Assembly (NCBI GenBank): GCA_017428785.1
Contig: JAFRQD010000021.1
Coordinates: 1-37,203 of the forward strand
DNA from: Bacteroidaceae bacterium
Lineage (GTDB): Bacteria > Bacteroidota > Bacteroidia > Bacteroidales > Bacteroidaceae
Reading direction: 5' to 3'
DNA: 37,203 nucleotides
In this document: positions 6,577-14,277 of the stretch, one piece after another
How the letters are laid out: every line of letters starts with the position of its first letter
Position numbering within the stretch: position 1 is the stretch's first letter
The notes under the pieces: generated by a model
Seen by the model: only the letters and a program-made list of their open reading frames with translations
What the model was told of the DNA's origin: nothing
Database searches by the model: none
Position numbers and translations under genes: made by a program

Positions 6577-9500
6577 TTACGGCTTTAGAGGTTTGGGGTT
6601 GTCGGGGCCTTCTTTCGGTGTAGGCTTTTTGAAGATGAAGAGCTCGCTCAGCTTGTCGGCCTTCTTCCTGAACACGATGCCGCCGCCCATCTTGGTGACT
6701 TCGCCCTCGAGCAACGACTCATAGTTGCGGTCGTAGAAGAGGTTGACGTAGCGTGAGGCCGTCTTGTCGAGCCGGTACTCTATGGATACATTGTCGATGA
6801 TGGTCTCTCCCGTGTTGACGGCATCGCGACCGGTGCTGACCTTGCCGCCGATGATGACACTGATGCGGTTGCCCCAGAAGCGCTTGGCGAAGCTGAAGCT
6901 GTAGTCGGTGGTGTTGGAGCCCGTCTCCGACGTGCCGCTCTGGATGCCGAAGTTGACATCGACGGTGCTGAGTGCCTTGCCTGCTATCTCGTTGATGGCG
7001 CTCTGCAAGTAAGCGTTGAGCGTGTTGGCATAGTTGTAGCCGCCATTCGTCTCAGCATCGTCCGTGACATACATTCCCGTGACAAGCATCGTGACAGCCA
7101 CACGGCCGCGTTCCTCCGCAGTCATCGCCGTAAGCTGGTTCTGCACAGTCATATCCTCCGGTGCCTGCAAGGTGAACTCCAAACCCATATCATCGAGAGT
7201 CCTACTGATGGCAAGGCCGACATCGAAGGCCACATTGCGCGGCACACTGTTCTCCGTCACAGTCGACCTCACTCGCTCACTCGCATTGATGTTCAGGCGA
7301 GGGTTCGTCATCTTTCCCTGGAACTCGACATAGCTGCCGCTGGCTATCAGGAAATCATTCAGCGGGATAGCCATCAGCGAATAGCGCATCGTGCCCTTGT
7401 TGATGGTGTAGCGTCCCCATAGCTGCATGTCGTTCTGGAGGTCGTAGGTCATCGTCAGTTCTCCCCCACCCTGGAGGTCGATGTAGTCGTTGCCGTTGTC
7501 GCTCAGGAAGCAGTGTATCTGCGCTGTTTCCGCAATGCTCACGTTCATCTGCATGTCGATGCTCTGTCGCTTCACATCTATCGGCTCGACGGTTATGGTG
7601 TCGTTGAAGTCGCAGAAGGTCACGATGTCTGCGAGCTGGTCGTCAACGGTGAGCGGCGTATCTGTCAGGACGCAGCTGACATCGGTGCTGCCGAGCACAT
7701 CGAGGCGTCCCCTCATCTTCAGGTCGGAGAGTGTTCCCCAGAGACGACCGCCTACATTGACAAAGACCTTGCCGTACGCCAGCGAGCCTTGTCGCTTAGG
7801 CGCATTGATGAGTTGGTAGTTGTTGGCTCTCACATTCATATCCAGCTGCACCCGCTCGAGGTTGCTGAAGTCGATGTTTCCGTCGAGCACGAGTGGAGTC
7901 TTGCCTGCCGCGTATGCCTCGATGCGGTTGAGCTCAAGGCGGCTGTTGTTAACGGTGATTGTGTGGTCGGGAATCTGCAAGTTCACATTGTAGCTGTCCG
8001 CATCGATATGAAGGGACTCGGTCTTCAGCTCGCCGTTCAGGATGGGATTGTCCGTATAGCCTTTCAGCGCGAAGTCTCCCCAGGCATAGCCGCTCAAAGC
8101 AAACGGCCCGTCAGGCATGAAGGCATTGAGGAACGCAAAGGGCAGTTTCCGGAAGGATGTCTCGCCGTCTATCATTCCCTTCCCTTTCTCCTCATGATAC
8201 CTGCCGTTCACCAAAAGCACCTCTTCGCCGTTGAGCGTGACGATGCCGTCAACATAATGCGAGGCATCGGCATTTGGGAAATAGACGCCGTTCAGACCGA
8301 TGTCGCCGAGCCCGACACCGTTGTATGCCATCTGCTTCACAACCATTTCCGCCGAGACGGTCGTTGTGCTGTCGGCTTGCATGTAGTGGAAGTCGCCATG
8401 CAGGAAGCCGCTCAGGTCAGGCATGAATGGGATGACCTGCGTCAGCTCTCCTACATTGAAGTGATTGACGCTGAGCGACACATCCTGCTGCGCATCATCG
8501 TTTGGCGTAGTATAGAGCTTCAGGCCGGTGCCGTCGTCGGCAAGGAGGTCAACCAGCGCATCGAGATGTCCGCTGTTGGTGAGGGTGACGAAGTTGTCTT
8601 CATTGAGCGTGAAGCGGCGGTAGGCGATGATAGGATTGAGCGGCGTGAGGTGGGCACGGAAGCCGTCGGCCAGCAAATCGAGTGCCATACCAAAGTCCAC
8701 ACTCTTCTTCCCTTGAGCGTCGAAGAAGGTGAGATTGGCATTGGCGCCGGTCTCGGTCAGTGCTGCATGCATCTGCGACATAAAGGTCACTATGCTGTTC
8801 TTCGGTCCGTTGGCCACGCGGGCATCAAGCGCCACACCGCTCGATTCATGTTTGATATTCCAATAAATGCTGTCGAGCAGGATGGCACCGGTGTTGAGGG
8901 CATGCATATAGCCATTTCCCTTCAGCCCTTCTTCGGGAGATGCAAGGAGACGGAAGGAGAGGTCGCGGAAGCTGTAGCCTGTTGCATGACGCAGGATGTT
9001 TCCTATCGGGTTCTTCTGTCCGCAAGTAAGCTCCAGGTTGATATGCGGCAGGAGCGTTCGCAGCGTGTCTTGCCGGATGCGAAGGCTGTCTATCTCCCTT
9101 TGAAGTTCCCCCGTGAAGTTCCCGACACGAGCCAACAGGGAGTCCAGTCCTTGGTCGGACGAGACGGAGAGGCTGAGGTCGCCGGCAAGTGCCTTTGCCT
9201 GGATGAGGTCGGGCGTGAGGTTGGCATCCAGTGTGAGGTCGAGAGGATGGACCACGCTGTCGGCTGTCATCAGCTCCATCGCCTCGATGCGAGCCTTCAG
9301 GTTATGTGTCTGCCGGAAGTCGGAAGCACCGTCCAGGTGCATCACCATGCTTGCCGAAAGCGGCTTCTTCGCCAAATGGAGGGCATAGAGGTCGATGCGG
9401 CTCACATCCATATTGAATGCCGCCGCCTGCAGTTTCCTGTCTGTAATAGAGGCTTCTATGCAACCCTGCAGGCCGAGCAAGTCGTTCTGGCTGTTCACAT

Positions 9501-11169
9501 CTACCAACGCCTTACCCTTCTCCAGGCGACAGTCTGCCTTGATGTTGTCAAGGTCCCACGACGCATAGCCGAGGTGAGCGATGTCGGCCTGCGCACGAAG
9601 CGTGGTATGGGGGCTGAGCATGTCTGTGCCGCGACCGGCGAACTTGGCGTTGGCTGTGAGCATATAGAGCGAGTCCTTGGGCAGGAAGTCGTGAAGCTGG
9701 AGGTTACTGATGCGGGCATTGCCTTGGTAAGCCATCGAGTTCAGGTCGATGTTGCCGATGAGATGAGCCCTGCCCTTGCCTTCCTGAAGCAACGCATCAG
9801 CCGTCAGTTTCGAAGCCTCACGCAGCTTGGTGTCGGCATGAATGGTCATCTTTGGGAAGCGCACATCGGTCAAGCCGAGGTAGCGGTTGACGCAGCGGAG
9901 GTCCATCGTGGTGATGTCCCACTTCAGGTCTGCCCCGATGCTTTTGCTGTCCGTCAGGTTCTGCACAGAGCCAGTGGTGCGGACATCAATCACCGACGGC
10001 ATCAGCACATTGCAGGTCTGCAGGCGGAGGTTATCCACATTGCCGTCGGCGTCGAGGTCGATGTTGAGGGGTTGCGACGGGTAGCACTTCGCAAGGTCTT
10101 TCGGCATGTAAGCCTCAGCCAGGCAGAGCACATCCTCGTGTCCCAAGGAGGCCTGCATGTCTGCCTTCAGTTGTCCGCGTTCCTTGGGCGAGAAGGCGTT
10201 CCAGTCGAAGTCGATGTTGCCGCTGGCAGAACTGTGCGGCGTCTTCAGGTCGAGGCCTCGTGCCGTGAATTGCTTTGCATCGAGGGATATGTTTCCGGCA
10301 AGGTTGTCGAGCTGGAAACCGCTCTTTTCCTTGAAGGCAAGCTTCTTCAGCTGAACATTGAACTGTGAGCTATGGACATTATAGGCCAGCTTGTCGAGCT
10401 CGAGTTCCGCATCGCGGAAGGCGAGGTGGTTCACATCGAGGCCTTTCACAGGATTCGAGCCCGGGATGTCGTAGGAGAGACTGTCTGCCGAGAGGCTGAC
10501 CTTGCCGACTCGGTAAACGCCTTTGCTCAGGCTGATGTCGCCGCCGTCGAGGCTTGCCTCACGGATAGCGGCAGCCACATTGAAGCTTTGCGGCTCGTCC
10601 TTTAGCTTTAAGCGCGACTTTGTGATTCTTAATATCTCAACGTCTATCTGCCAATCGACGGGTGTGCTCTGCGTCGTGTCCTCCTCCGTTTCACGAAGTA
10701 CCATGTCGAGCACACAGCCATCCAGAGAGGCCTCAGTCACATTGACCTTCTTCTTTTTCAAGTCAATGTCGTCGCAAACTATCCTGAGGTTGCCGATGCT
10801 GCCGTCCATCTGGAGCGACTCTATCCAGTCGGTCGTGTTGATGCGTCCTTTAGAGAGCTCAATGGCCTCCACGCCTACATGTCCTGACAGCAAGCGCGTA
10901 AGGTCGAGATCTACAAGCGCACCATCCACATTTAGCAGGTCGGTAGGCGGCTTCGCCACGCGCACTTGCCCGAGTTTCAGGTCGAGGAGAGGAGAGAGAT
11001 GCACGCTTCCGATGGACACCTCGAGGCCTGTCTGCTTCTCGATGTAGGCAGTAAGCCTGTTCACTGCCCACCTTTGCACCGGGGGCAGATAAAGGCTGGC
11101 CACAAGCATCACGACGAGCAACACCAGCGCCAGAAGCGTCCTGAGAATATATTTCAGCGCACGTTTCAT
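6577..11169 (-). CDS. tamB: TamB-like translocation and assembly protein
   Basis: A very large inner-membrane-anchored, periplasm-spanning protein (1530 residues from the ATG at 11169) of the AsmA/TamB (DUF490) type. One N-terminal membrane segment (YILRTLLALVLLVVMLVASLY) is followed by the TamB-type VQRWAVNRLTAYIEKQTGLEVSIGSVHLSPL. A long repetitive beta-rich body follows, then a C-terminal DUF490 region with LWGRYTINKGTMRYSL and the barrel-like end FSFAKRFWGNRISVIIGGKVSTG. Members of this family are thought to form lipid-conducting or assembly bridges to the outer membrane. I prefer 11169 to the in-frame ATG at 11196, because the latter lies inside the -7 promoter box. tamL follows 4 bases downstream, as expected for a TamB-TamL pair. 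Confidence 0.93.
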   Translation of the reverse strand: MKRALKYILRTLLALVLLVVMLVASLYLPPVQRWAVNRLTAYIEKQTGLEVSIGSVHLSPLLDLKLGQVRVAKPPTDLLNVDGALVDLDLTRLLSGHVGVEAIELSKGRINTTDWIESLQMDGSIGNLRIVCDDIDLKKKKVNVTEASLDGCVLDMVLRETEEDTTQSTPVDWQIDVEILRITKSRLKLKDEPQSFNVAAAIREASLDGGDISLSKGVYRVGKVSLSADSLSYDIPGSNPVKGLDVNHLAFRDAELELDKLAYNVHSSQFNVQLKKLAFKEKSGFQLDNLAGNISLDAKQFTARGLDLKTPHSSASGNIDFDWNAFSPKERGQLKADMQASLGHEDVLCLAEAYMPKDLAKCYPSQPLNIDLDADGNVDNLRLQTCNVLMPSVIDVRTTGSVQNLTDSKSIGADLKWDITTMDLRCVNRYLGLTDVRFPKMTIHADTKLREASKLTADALLQEGKGRAHLIGNIDLNSMAYQGNARISNLQLHDFLPKDSLYMLTANAKFAGRGTDMLSPHTTLRAQADIAHLGYASWDLDNIKADCRLEKGKALVDVNSQNDLLGLQGCIEASITDRKLQAAAFNMDVSRIDLYALHLAKKPLSASMVMHLDGASDFRQTHNLKARIEAMELMTADSVVHPLDLTLDANLTPDLIQAKALAGDLSLSVSSDQGLDSLLARVGNFTGELQREIDSLRIRQDTLRTLLPHINLELTCGQKNPIGNILRHATGYSFRDLSFRLLASPEEGLKGNGYMHALNTGAILLDSIYWNIKHESSGVALDARVANGPKNSIVTFMSQMHAALTETGANANLTFFDAQGKKSVDFGMALDLLADGFRAHLTPLNPIIAYRRFTLNEDNFVTLTNSGHLDALVDLLADDGTGLKLYTTPNDDAQQDVSLSVNHFNVGELTQVIPFMPDLSGFLHGDFHYMQADSTTTVSAEMVVKQMAYNGVGLGDIGLNGVYFPNADASHYVDGIVTLNGEEVLLVNGRYHEEKGKGMIDGETSFRKLPFAFLNAFMPDGPFALSGYAWGDFALKGYTDNPILNGELKTESLHIDADSYNVNLQIPDHTITVNNSRLELNRIEAYAAGKTPLVLDGNIDFSNLERVQLDMNVRANNYQLINAPKRQGSLAYGKVFVNVGGRLWGTLSDLKMRGRLDVLGSTDVSCVLTDTPLTVDDQLADIVTFCDFNDTITVEPIDVKRQSIDMQMNVSIAETAQIHCFLSDNGNDYIDLQGGGELTMTYDLQNDMQLWGRYTINKGTMRYSLMAIPLNDFLIASGSYVEFQGKMTNPRLNINASERVRSTVTENSVPRNVAFDVGLAISRTLDDMGLEFTLQAPEDMTVQNQLTAMTAEERGRVAVTMLVTGMYVTDDAETNGGYNYANTLNAYLQSAINEIAGKALSTVDVNFGIQSGTSETGSNTTDYSFSFAKRFWGNRISVIIGGKVSTGRDAVNTGETIIDNVSIEYRLDKTASRYVNLFYDRNYESLLEGEVTKMGGGIVFRKKADKLSELFIFKKPTPKEGPDNPKPLKP

Positions 11170-11193
11170 GCGTTTGCATGCAGTATCACACTG

Positions 11194-11201
11194 CAAAAGT
11201 A
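11194..11201 (-). promoter_or_regulatory. Promoter -7 box of tamB-tamL
   Basis: On the minus strand TACTTTTG matches TAnnTTTG, 25 bases upstream of the tamB ATG. Confidence 0.6.
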
Positions 11202-11329
11202 CGAAAAACTCTTCACTCTGCCACGCGTTATAAAGGAAAATGTTGCTGTTCGCAAAACTTTTTTGCGCTCACGCATATTTTTGTTTTATAATGCTGATAT
11301 CTGCTTCGGGCTGTGCAGGATTCTTCAGA

Positions 11330-11405
11330 CGCAACTTGCGAATGCACAGACACAGCTTGCGTTCCAACATTTTCAGTCTGCGTTTCTCCATACGCAAGCT
11401 GCAAA
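11330..11405. repeat. Approximate 21-base-period palindrome array upstream of tamB
   Basis: TTGCG/CTGCG-like cores recur every 21 bases: CGCAACTTGCG (11330-11340), then AGCTTGCGT, then GTCTGCGTT, then AGCTGCA. CAGCTTGCGT (11353-11362) and ACGCAAGCTG (11392-11401) form a perfect 10-base inverted pair. The 306-base gap between tamB and the pseudouridine synthase otherwise holds only the tamB promoter. I see no gene in it. Confidence 0.45.
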
Positions 11406-11475
11406 CAAAGGTTGGATTATGGGGTGAGACGGAATCCTCAAGAGGGGAAAAAGGATTGCCCTGTAGGGAAAGACA

Positions 11476-12165
11476 TTATTGGGCTCGCCCCTGCATAATC
11501 TCCTGCCAGAGGCGCTCTTCCGGCACGGGTGCCTCGATAGTGAGCGGAAGGTGCGAGACGGGATGCTCCAGCTCGAGGCGCCAGGCATGGAGGCTGATGC
11601 TGCCGTCGGGATTGCTGCGGGGAGCGCCGTACTTCAAGTCGCCCTTGATGGGACAGCCTATCTTGGCAAGCTGGCAGCGTATCTGATGGTGGCGGCCGGT
11701 GTGCAGCGTGATTTCAAGCAAGAAGTAGCGGTCCGACTGTGCCACGACGCGATAATCGAGCACGGCCCTCTTGCTGCCAGGCACCTCGCGGTCGTAGGCT
11801 CGGGCTGTGTTCTGCTTCTCATTGCGCGTCAGCCAATGGACGAGCGTGCCCTCCTGCTGCTGCGGAGGCTTGTTCGCAACGATGGCCAGATAGGTCTTCC
11901 TGACCGCCTCGTGCTCGGCGAACATCTTGTTGAGTCGCGGCAGAGCCTTGCTCGTCTTGGCAAACAGCACGACGCCGCTGACGGGACGGTCCAGCCTGTG
12001 AACCACACCGAGATAGACGTTGCCGGGCTTCTGGTACTTGTCCTTGAGATAGGCCTTGACGATATCAGACAAGGGGACATCGCCGGTCTTGTCTCCCTGC
12101 ACGATGTCCCCTGCTTTCTTGGCTACGGCAATCAAGTGATTGTCCTCGTATATGATATTTACCAT
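11476..12165 (-). CDS. RluA-family RNA pseudouridine synthase
   Basis: Pseudouridine synthase of 229 residues from the RluA/RluC/RluD family, which isomerises uridines in rRNA or tRNA. The catalytic motif VVHRLDRPVSGVVLFAKT places the active Asp at residue 59. The later GRHHQIRCQLAKIGCPIKGD is the second family signature. No N-terminal S4 domain is present, so it is the short form. The exact target uridine cannot be told from sequence. It starts at ATG 12165 and lies 29 bases downstream of fabG on the same strand, with a C-run/G-run palindrome between them, so it is probably the last gene of a tetR-fabG-rlu transcript. Confidence 0.92.
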   Translation of the reverse strand: MVNIIYEDNHLIAVAKKAGDIVQGDKTGDVPLSDIVKAYLKDKYQKPGNVYLGVVHRLDRPVSGVVLFAKTSKALPRLNKMFAEHEAVRKTYLAIVANKPPQQQEGTLVHWLTRNEKQNTARAYDREVPGSKRAVLDYRVVAQSDRYFLLEITLHTGRHHQIRCQLAKIGCPIKGDLKYGAPRSNPDGSISLHAWRLELEHPVSHLPLTIEAPVPEERLWQEIMQGRAQ

Positions 12166-12168
12166 CTA

Positions 12169-12194
12169 TTTCCCCCTAAAGGGGTTAGGGGGTC
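12169..12194. repeat. C-run/G-run palindrome between fabG and the pseudouridine synthase
   Basis: CCCCCTAAAGGGG followed by TTAGGGGG fills the 29-base gap and abuts the fabG stop codon. Confidence 0.6.
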
Positions 12195-12953
12195 CTACAT
12201 ATTCATGCCGCCATCCACCTGGATGACCTGTCCGCTGACATAGCTGCTCATGTCGCTGGCAAGGAAGGTTGCCACGTTGGCAATGTCCTCCACCTGTCCG
12301 CCACGACGCAGAGGTATCTTCTTCTTCCATTCCTCGCGTATCTCCTCGCTGAGCTGCGCCGTCATGGCTGTCTCGATGAAGCCGGGGGCGATGGCGTTGG
12401 CGCGTATGCCCTTCGGACCCATCTCCTGCGCGATGCTCTTGGCAAGGGCTATCATGCCGGCCTTCGAGGCTGCGTAGTTTGCCTGGCCTGCATTGCCGTG
12501 CACACCGACCACGCTGGCCATGTTGATGATGCTGCCGCCTCTTTGTCTCATCATGACAGGCACGCAGGCATGTGTGAAGTTGAAGGTGCTCTTCAGATTG
12601 ACGTTGATGACGGCGTCCCACTGTTGCTCGGTCATGCGGAGCATGAGGCCGTCCTTCGTGATGCCGGCGTTGTTGACCAGGATGTCAATCGTGCCGAAGT
12701 CTTCCTTTATCTGCTTCACCACCTCTTCCGTTGCTGCGAAGTCGGCCGCATTGCCTGCATAAGCACGACATGTGACGCCCACCGCCTCAATCTCCTTGCG
12801 TGTGGCTTCCAGTCCGGCAGCCATCTCGTCGTTGAGAACGAGGTCTGTGAATGCTATGTTAGCGCCTTCAGAGGCAAACTTCAGGGCAATCGCCTTACCG
12901 ATGCCGCGTGCTGCACCCGTGATGAGTGCTGTCTTTCCTTCTAATAGTTTCAT
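12195..12953 (-). CDS. fabG: 3-oxoacyl-ACP reductase
   Basis: Short-chain dehydrogenase of 252 residues that reduces 3-oxoacyl-ACP with NADPH in fatty-acid elongation. NADP-binding TGAARGIG lies at residues 12-19, NNAG at 94-97, and the catalytic Ser147, Tyr160 and Lys164 are in NMASVVG and YAASK. The C-terminus (VATFLASDMSSYVSGQVIQVDGGMNM) is typical of FabG. The gene lies downstream of a TetR-type regulator, a pairing I recall in Bacteroidales. Four octads (12961-12992) lie just upstream of its start. Confidence 0.95.
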   Translation of the reverse strand: MKLLEGKTALITGAARGIGKAIALKFASEGANIAFTDLVLNDEMAAGLEATRKEIEAVGVTCRAYAGNAADFAATEEVVKQIKEDFGTIDILVNNAGITKDGLMLRMTEQQWDAVINVNLKSTFNFTHACVPVMMRQRGGSIINMASVVGVHGNAGQANYAASKAGMIALAKSIAQEMGPKGIRANAIAPGFIETAMTAQLSEEIREEWKKKIPLRRGGQVEDIANVATFLASDMSSYVSGQVIQVDGGMNM

Positions 12954-12960
12954 ATTTTGT

Positions 12961-12992
12961 CGTTTATTCGTTTATTCGTTTATTTGTTTGGT
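12961..12992. repeat. Octad array upstream of fabG
   Basis: CGTTTATT three times then TGTTTGGT: four contiguous 8-base units, 7 bases upstream of the fabG ATG. Confidence 0.7.
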
Positions 12993-13043
12993 CGTGTAGC
13001 GAGATTGGCAGATTGGCCGTTTAGGGAAACAAGAACGGTAGCA

Positions 13044-13078
13044 CATTCTTCACTCTTCTTTCTTCATTCTTAATTCTC
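13044..13078. repeat. Heptad array at the tetR 3' end
   Basis: Five units: CATTCTT, CACTCTT, CTTTCTT, CATTCTT, AATTCTC. The last unit includes two bases of the tetR stop codon. Confidence 0.65.
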
Positions 13079-13685
13079 ACAGGTACTGGCTGATGTGCTT
13101 CTCCTGTCTGCTCAATGCCTTGTGTATGAGCTTCTGCACGATTCCGCGGCTCATACCTTGCGGCATTCCATCGGCCAGACGGCCATAGATGTAGGGAATC
13201 TCGAGGCCTTTCACACAGTAGTGCATGATGTCGGAACAAAGAGGGATGCTGTCTATCTCGAAGCGCCCTTGCTGCACGCCCTCCGCCATGATGGATGCAA
13301 AGAGCCTCTGTTCGCTTCGGTCGAAGTTCTTGCGAACCTTTTCCACCATGATGATGTTGCGGAAGAACTCGGCTCGCAGGTTGCCGTTGCGCTGCACGGC
13401 TTCCTTTATCATATTGAGGTGCGTATAGATGACCTCGACAAGTTTGTCCTCGGGCTCCATCGGCTGTGTGGCCACCTCGTTCATCCTCTCGTTGATTCGC
13501 TCCAGTTCCCCCTCGATGACGGCCCAGTAGATCTCTTCCTTACTCTTGAAATAGGTATAAAGCGTGCGCCGACCCTTGCCAGAAGCCTGAGCAATGTCGT
13601 TCATCGTGGTGTTCTCAAGACCATTCTTTGCGAACAGCTGACGAGCCACATCTACAAGTTTGATACGTGTCTTAACTACTGCCAT
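13077..13685 (-). CDS. TetR/AcrR family transcriptional regulator
   Basis: A 202-residue one-component regulator. The N-terminal helix-turn-helix (ARQLFAKNGLENTTMNDIAQASGKGRRTLYTYFKSKEEIY, about residues 14-53) is a standard TetR DNA-binding domain. The rest is a variable helical ligand domain. The ligand is unknown; its place upstream of fabG on the same strand suggests a role linked to fatty-acid synthesis, but that is inference. Its own promoter (13694-13701) is clear. The stop codon falls in a heptad repeat. Confidence 0.9.
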   Translation of the reverse strand: MAVVKTRIKLVDVARQLFAKNGLENTTMNDIAQASGKGRRTLYTYFKSKEEIYWAVIEGELERINERMNEVATQPMEPEDKLVEVIYTHLNMIKEAVQRNGNLRAEFFRNIIMVEKVRKNFDRSEQRLFASIMAEGVQQGRFEIDSIPLCSDIMHYCVKGLEIPYIYGRLADGMPQGMSRGIVQKLIHKALSRQEKHISQYL

Positions 13686-13693
13686 TTCGTTTG

Positions 13694-13701
13694 CAAAGAT
13701 A
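13694..13701 (-). promoter_or_regulatory. Promoter -7 box of the tetR-type gene
   Basis: On the minus strand TATCTTTG matches TAnnTTTG, 9 bases before the start codon, so the mRNA leader would be very short or absent. Confidence 0.55.
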
Positions 13702-13800
13702 GCACATTTTCTTTTATTTGTGCAATAATTGGGTGTTAAAAAATGCTCAAACGGGTGTATTTAGTGCAATAAAAGTCAAAAAAGCACGTTCAAACAAATA

Positions 13801-13835
13801 ATTTTTCATTTTTCATATTTCATTTTTCATTTTTA
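13801..13835. repeat. Heptad array upstream of tRNA-fMet
   Basis: ATTTTTC twice, ATATTTC, ATTTTTC, ATTTTTA: five units ending 4 bases before the tRNA promoter -7 box. It occupies the place where a -33 element would be. Confidence 0.65.
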
Positions 13836-13839
13836 TTTG

Positions 13840-13847
13840 TACCTTTG
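13840..13847 (+). promoter_or_regulatory. Promoter -7 box of tRNA-fMet
   Basis: TACCTTTG matches TAnnTTTG, 20 bases before the tRNA 5' end. Confidence 0.6.
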
Positions 13848-13867
13848 CACCCGCAAAACAAGAACAT

Positions 13868-13940
13868 CGCGGGGTAGAGCAGTTGGTAGCTCGTCAGGCT
13901 CATAACCTGGAGGTCGCACGTTCGAGTCGTGCTCCCGCAA
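13868..13940 (+). tRNA. Initiator tRNA-Met (CAU)
   Basis: A complete cloverleaf. Acceptor CGCGGGG pairs with TCCCGCA, with C1-A72 unpaired, the hallmark of bacterial initiator tRNA. The D stem is GAGC/GCTC with A11-U24, also an initiator feature. The anticodon loop is CTCATAA (CAU at 13901-13903), the T arm GCACG TTCGAGT CGTGC, and the discriminator A. CCA is not encoded. The anticodon stem reads TCAGG/CCTGG, so only two of the usual three G-C pairs next to the loop are kept (A29-U41 replaces G-C). Confidence 0.95.
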
Positions 13941-13952
13941 CGAGGGTGGTAG

Positions 13953-13988
13953 CAATCCGGTGGCATTCGTGCCCCGGGTTGTTTTTTT
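13953..13988 (+). terminator. Intrinsic terminator after tRNA-fMet
   Basis: CAATCCGG (13953-13960) pairs with CCGGGTTG (13974-13981), eight pairs including one G-U, followed by seven T. Confidence 0.75.
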
Positions 13989-13999
13989 ATGTCTGAAAG

Positions 14000-14275
14000 G
14001 GCCTCACGAGGGGGTTCAAAACGCCGCACGCGGAAATGGGCAACGCCGCAGCCGGGGATTGCCATCGCCGCACGCGGAATTTGCCATCGCCGCACGCGGC
14101 GTTTGGAAGGCCTGCACAGGGGGGCTGGAAAGCCCTGCTGCCAAGTCACCAAACAACACACGTAATCTTTTCAAACTAAACCTGTTAAATCCGCAAACAA
14201 AGCGTGCTTAGTTTGAAAACAAAGCGTGCTTAGTTTGAAAACCAAGCACGCCATAATATCAATCGAAACACGCTC
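14000..14275 (+). repeat. Thirteen-unit 22-base-period palindrome array
   Basis: Units of a 12-base imperfect palindrome plus a 10-base linker stay in register from 14000 to the bglX stop. Starts and 12-mers: 14000 GGCCTCACGAGG; 14022, 14066 and 14088 CGCCGCACGCGG; 14044 CGCCGCAGCCGG; 14110 GCCTGCACAGGG; 14132 GCCCTGCTGCCA; 14154 CAACACACGTAA; 14176 CTAAACCTGTTA; 14198 and 14220 CAAAGCGTGCTT; 14242 CCAAGCACGCCA; 14264 CGAAACACGCTC. Linkers often end in CAAA, GAAAA or CCAT. Stems differ but many centres are CACG or CGTG. No coding signal is seen here. Confidence 0.8.
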
Positions 14276-14277
14276 CG

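Noticed and set aside
7513-10368. Open frame of 951 codons on the + strand
   Set aside because: It lies entirely opposite tamB and has no family similarity. Long antisense frames are common opposite GC-richer genes with biased codons.
14022-14099. CRISPR array
   Set aside because: The repeats are 12 bases with 10-base linkers that are themselves similar between units. Spacers are too short and no cas gene is nearby.
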